From: CAZNRY01 sp964575675
Lineage (GTDB): Bacteria; Eisenbacteria; RBG-16-71-46; CAIMUX01; VGJL01
NCBI GenBank assembly: GCA_964575675.1
Contig: CAZNRY010000189.1
Span: 1 to 6,964, forward strand
Direction of reading: 5' to 3'
Length of the DNA stretch: 6,964 nt
The position numbers were made by a program, and so were the translations under genes. Below are positions 6,760-6,964 of this stretch, piece by piece (the first letter of the stretch is position 1; each line of letters begins with the position of its first letter). A model generated the notes under the pieces. It saw only the letters and a list, made by a program, of their open reading frames with translations, ran no database searches and was not told the origin of the DNA.

Positions 6760-6804
6760 GCTGCGATGACTGCGGCGACAAGCGGCGGGGGGCGACATCG
6801 CAGC
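6760..6804. repeat. Nine-base inverted repeat with an internal direct repeat
   Basis: GCTGCGATG (6760-6768) and CATCGCAGC (6796-6804) are perfect inverted copies separated by 27 bases. Inside and partly overlapping them, GGCGACA occurs twice in direct orientation (6774-6780 and 6791-6797). In RNA this would be a stem with a large GC-rich loop. It stacks directly against the next hairpin, sharing base 6804. Its function is unknown. Confidence 0.4.
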
Positions 6805-6821
6805 CCGAGCGCCAGCTCGGG
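6804..6821. repeat. Compact GC-rich hairpin, possibly terminating the gene at the right edge
   Basis: CCCGAGC and GCTCGGG form a perfect seven-base-pair stem around a four-base loop. On the minus strand it sits about 38 bases after the TGA of the possible gene tail at 6860, the right place for a terminator or 3'-end processing hairpin. No T-run follows on that strand, so intrinsic termination is doubtful. On the plus strand the next bases are GGCCTTCCT. Confidence 0.3.
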
Positions 6822-6859
6822 GGCCTTCCTCAGGTCACCACCACGGCCGTGCTTCTGAC

Positions 6860-6964
6860 TCAGCTAAGCCCTAGCATACGGTGCTTGCTCTTCCCCGGAC
6901 CTACGATCCACGTGGTCTGCTCCTTCAGCGGCAACCGATATGGACCGTATCGCAACGGTCGCCG
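6860..6964 (-). CDS. Possible C-terminal fragment of a gene entering from the right
   Basis: From the window edge, one minus-strand frame stays open for 34 codons to a TGA at 6862-6860 and reads plausibly (RYGPYRLPLKEQTTWIVG, then GKSKHRMLGLS). About 70% of its third codon positions are G or C by eye, higher than in the alternative minus frame, which is also open. It is too short and too near the edge to recognise a family. If real, it is the end of the gene upstream of this locus, in the same orientation as the operon. Confidence 0.3.
   Translation of the reverse strand, partial: RRPLRYGPYRLPLKEQTTWIVGPGKSKHRMLGLS

Noticed and set aside
6533..6781. An 82-codon minus-strand frame with a TTG start upstream of hsdR
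   Set aside because: It has proline/serine/arginine-rich composition, no ribosome site and a weak start. The neighbouring start-less frame ending at 6442 is far more protein-like over the same DNA.
6868..6964. Plus-strand open frame running to the right edge, with an ATG at 6940
   Set aside because: Only eight codons follow the ATG before the edge and no ribosome site precedes it. The minus-strand tail ending at 6860 is the better candidate.
1..6964. CRISPR arrays, tRNA or rRNA genes, and insertion sequences
   Set aside because: No regularly spaced repeats, no cloverleaf with a T-loop motif and no transposase or integrase motifs were found on reading both strands.

Overview
This is a bacterial defence locus read entirely on the minus strand. 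It contains a complete Type I restriction-modification system in the order hsdR (6346-3674), hsdM (3677-2241), hsdS (2251-851), followed by a fourth gene (854-42) for an abortive-infection protein with an AbiJ-type N-terminal region and an Abi_C HEPN-like C-terminus. The genes are packed tightly: hsdR/hsdM and hsdS/abi each share an ATGA stop/start, and hsdM/hsdS overlap by 11 bases. Together they look like one transcription unit whose cistrons are translationally coupled.

The DNA is GC-rich (sampled lines of hsdR and hsdM are about 65% GC by eye). The second half of hsdS (about 50-57%) and the extreme left edge are poorer in GC. No gene here fixes the taxon. The composition and the ATG/GTG starts only suggest a high-GC bacterium. 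The HsdM and HsdR lengths, and the EcoEI-type HsdR architecture, resemble the Type IB (EcoAI/EcoEI-like) branch.

How the genes work together, from family knowledge: HsdS picks the bipartite DNA target with its two recognition domains, and HsdM2S methylates adenine there. HsdR joins to translocate DNA and cut it when the site is unmethylated. The fourth protein has the HEPN R-x6-H signature of RNase effectors and is coupled to hsdS. It could act as a second, suicidal layer that responds if restriction fails. It appears to end just after the HEPN motif, without the final helix seen in relatives, so it may be a truncated allele.

Upstream of hsdR (6347-6964) no intact gene was found, but the region is not blank. 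From right to left it holds: a possible C-terminal tail of a gene that enters from beyond the window (6964-6860); two adjacent inverted repeats (6760-6821); a protein-like reading frame without a start codon that ends at 6442 (probable gene remnant) and contains a purine/pyrimidine-rich hairpin; a strong AGGAGG; and two overlapping mini-ORFs in the last 92 bases before hsdR, one of which ends in an ATGA overlap with the hsdR start. This leader is the most unusual part of the window.
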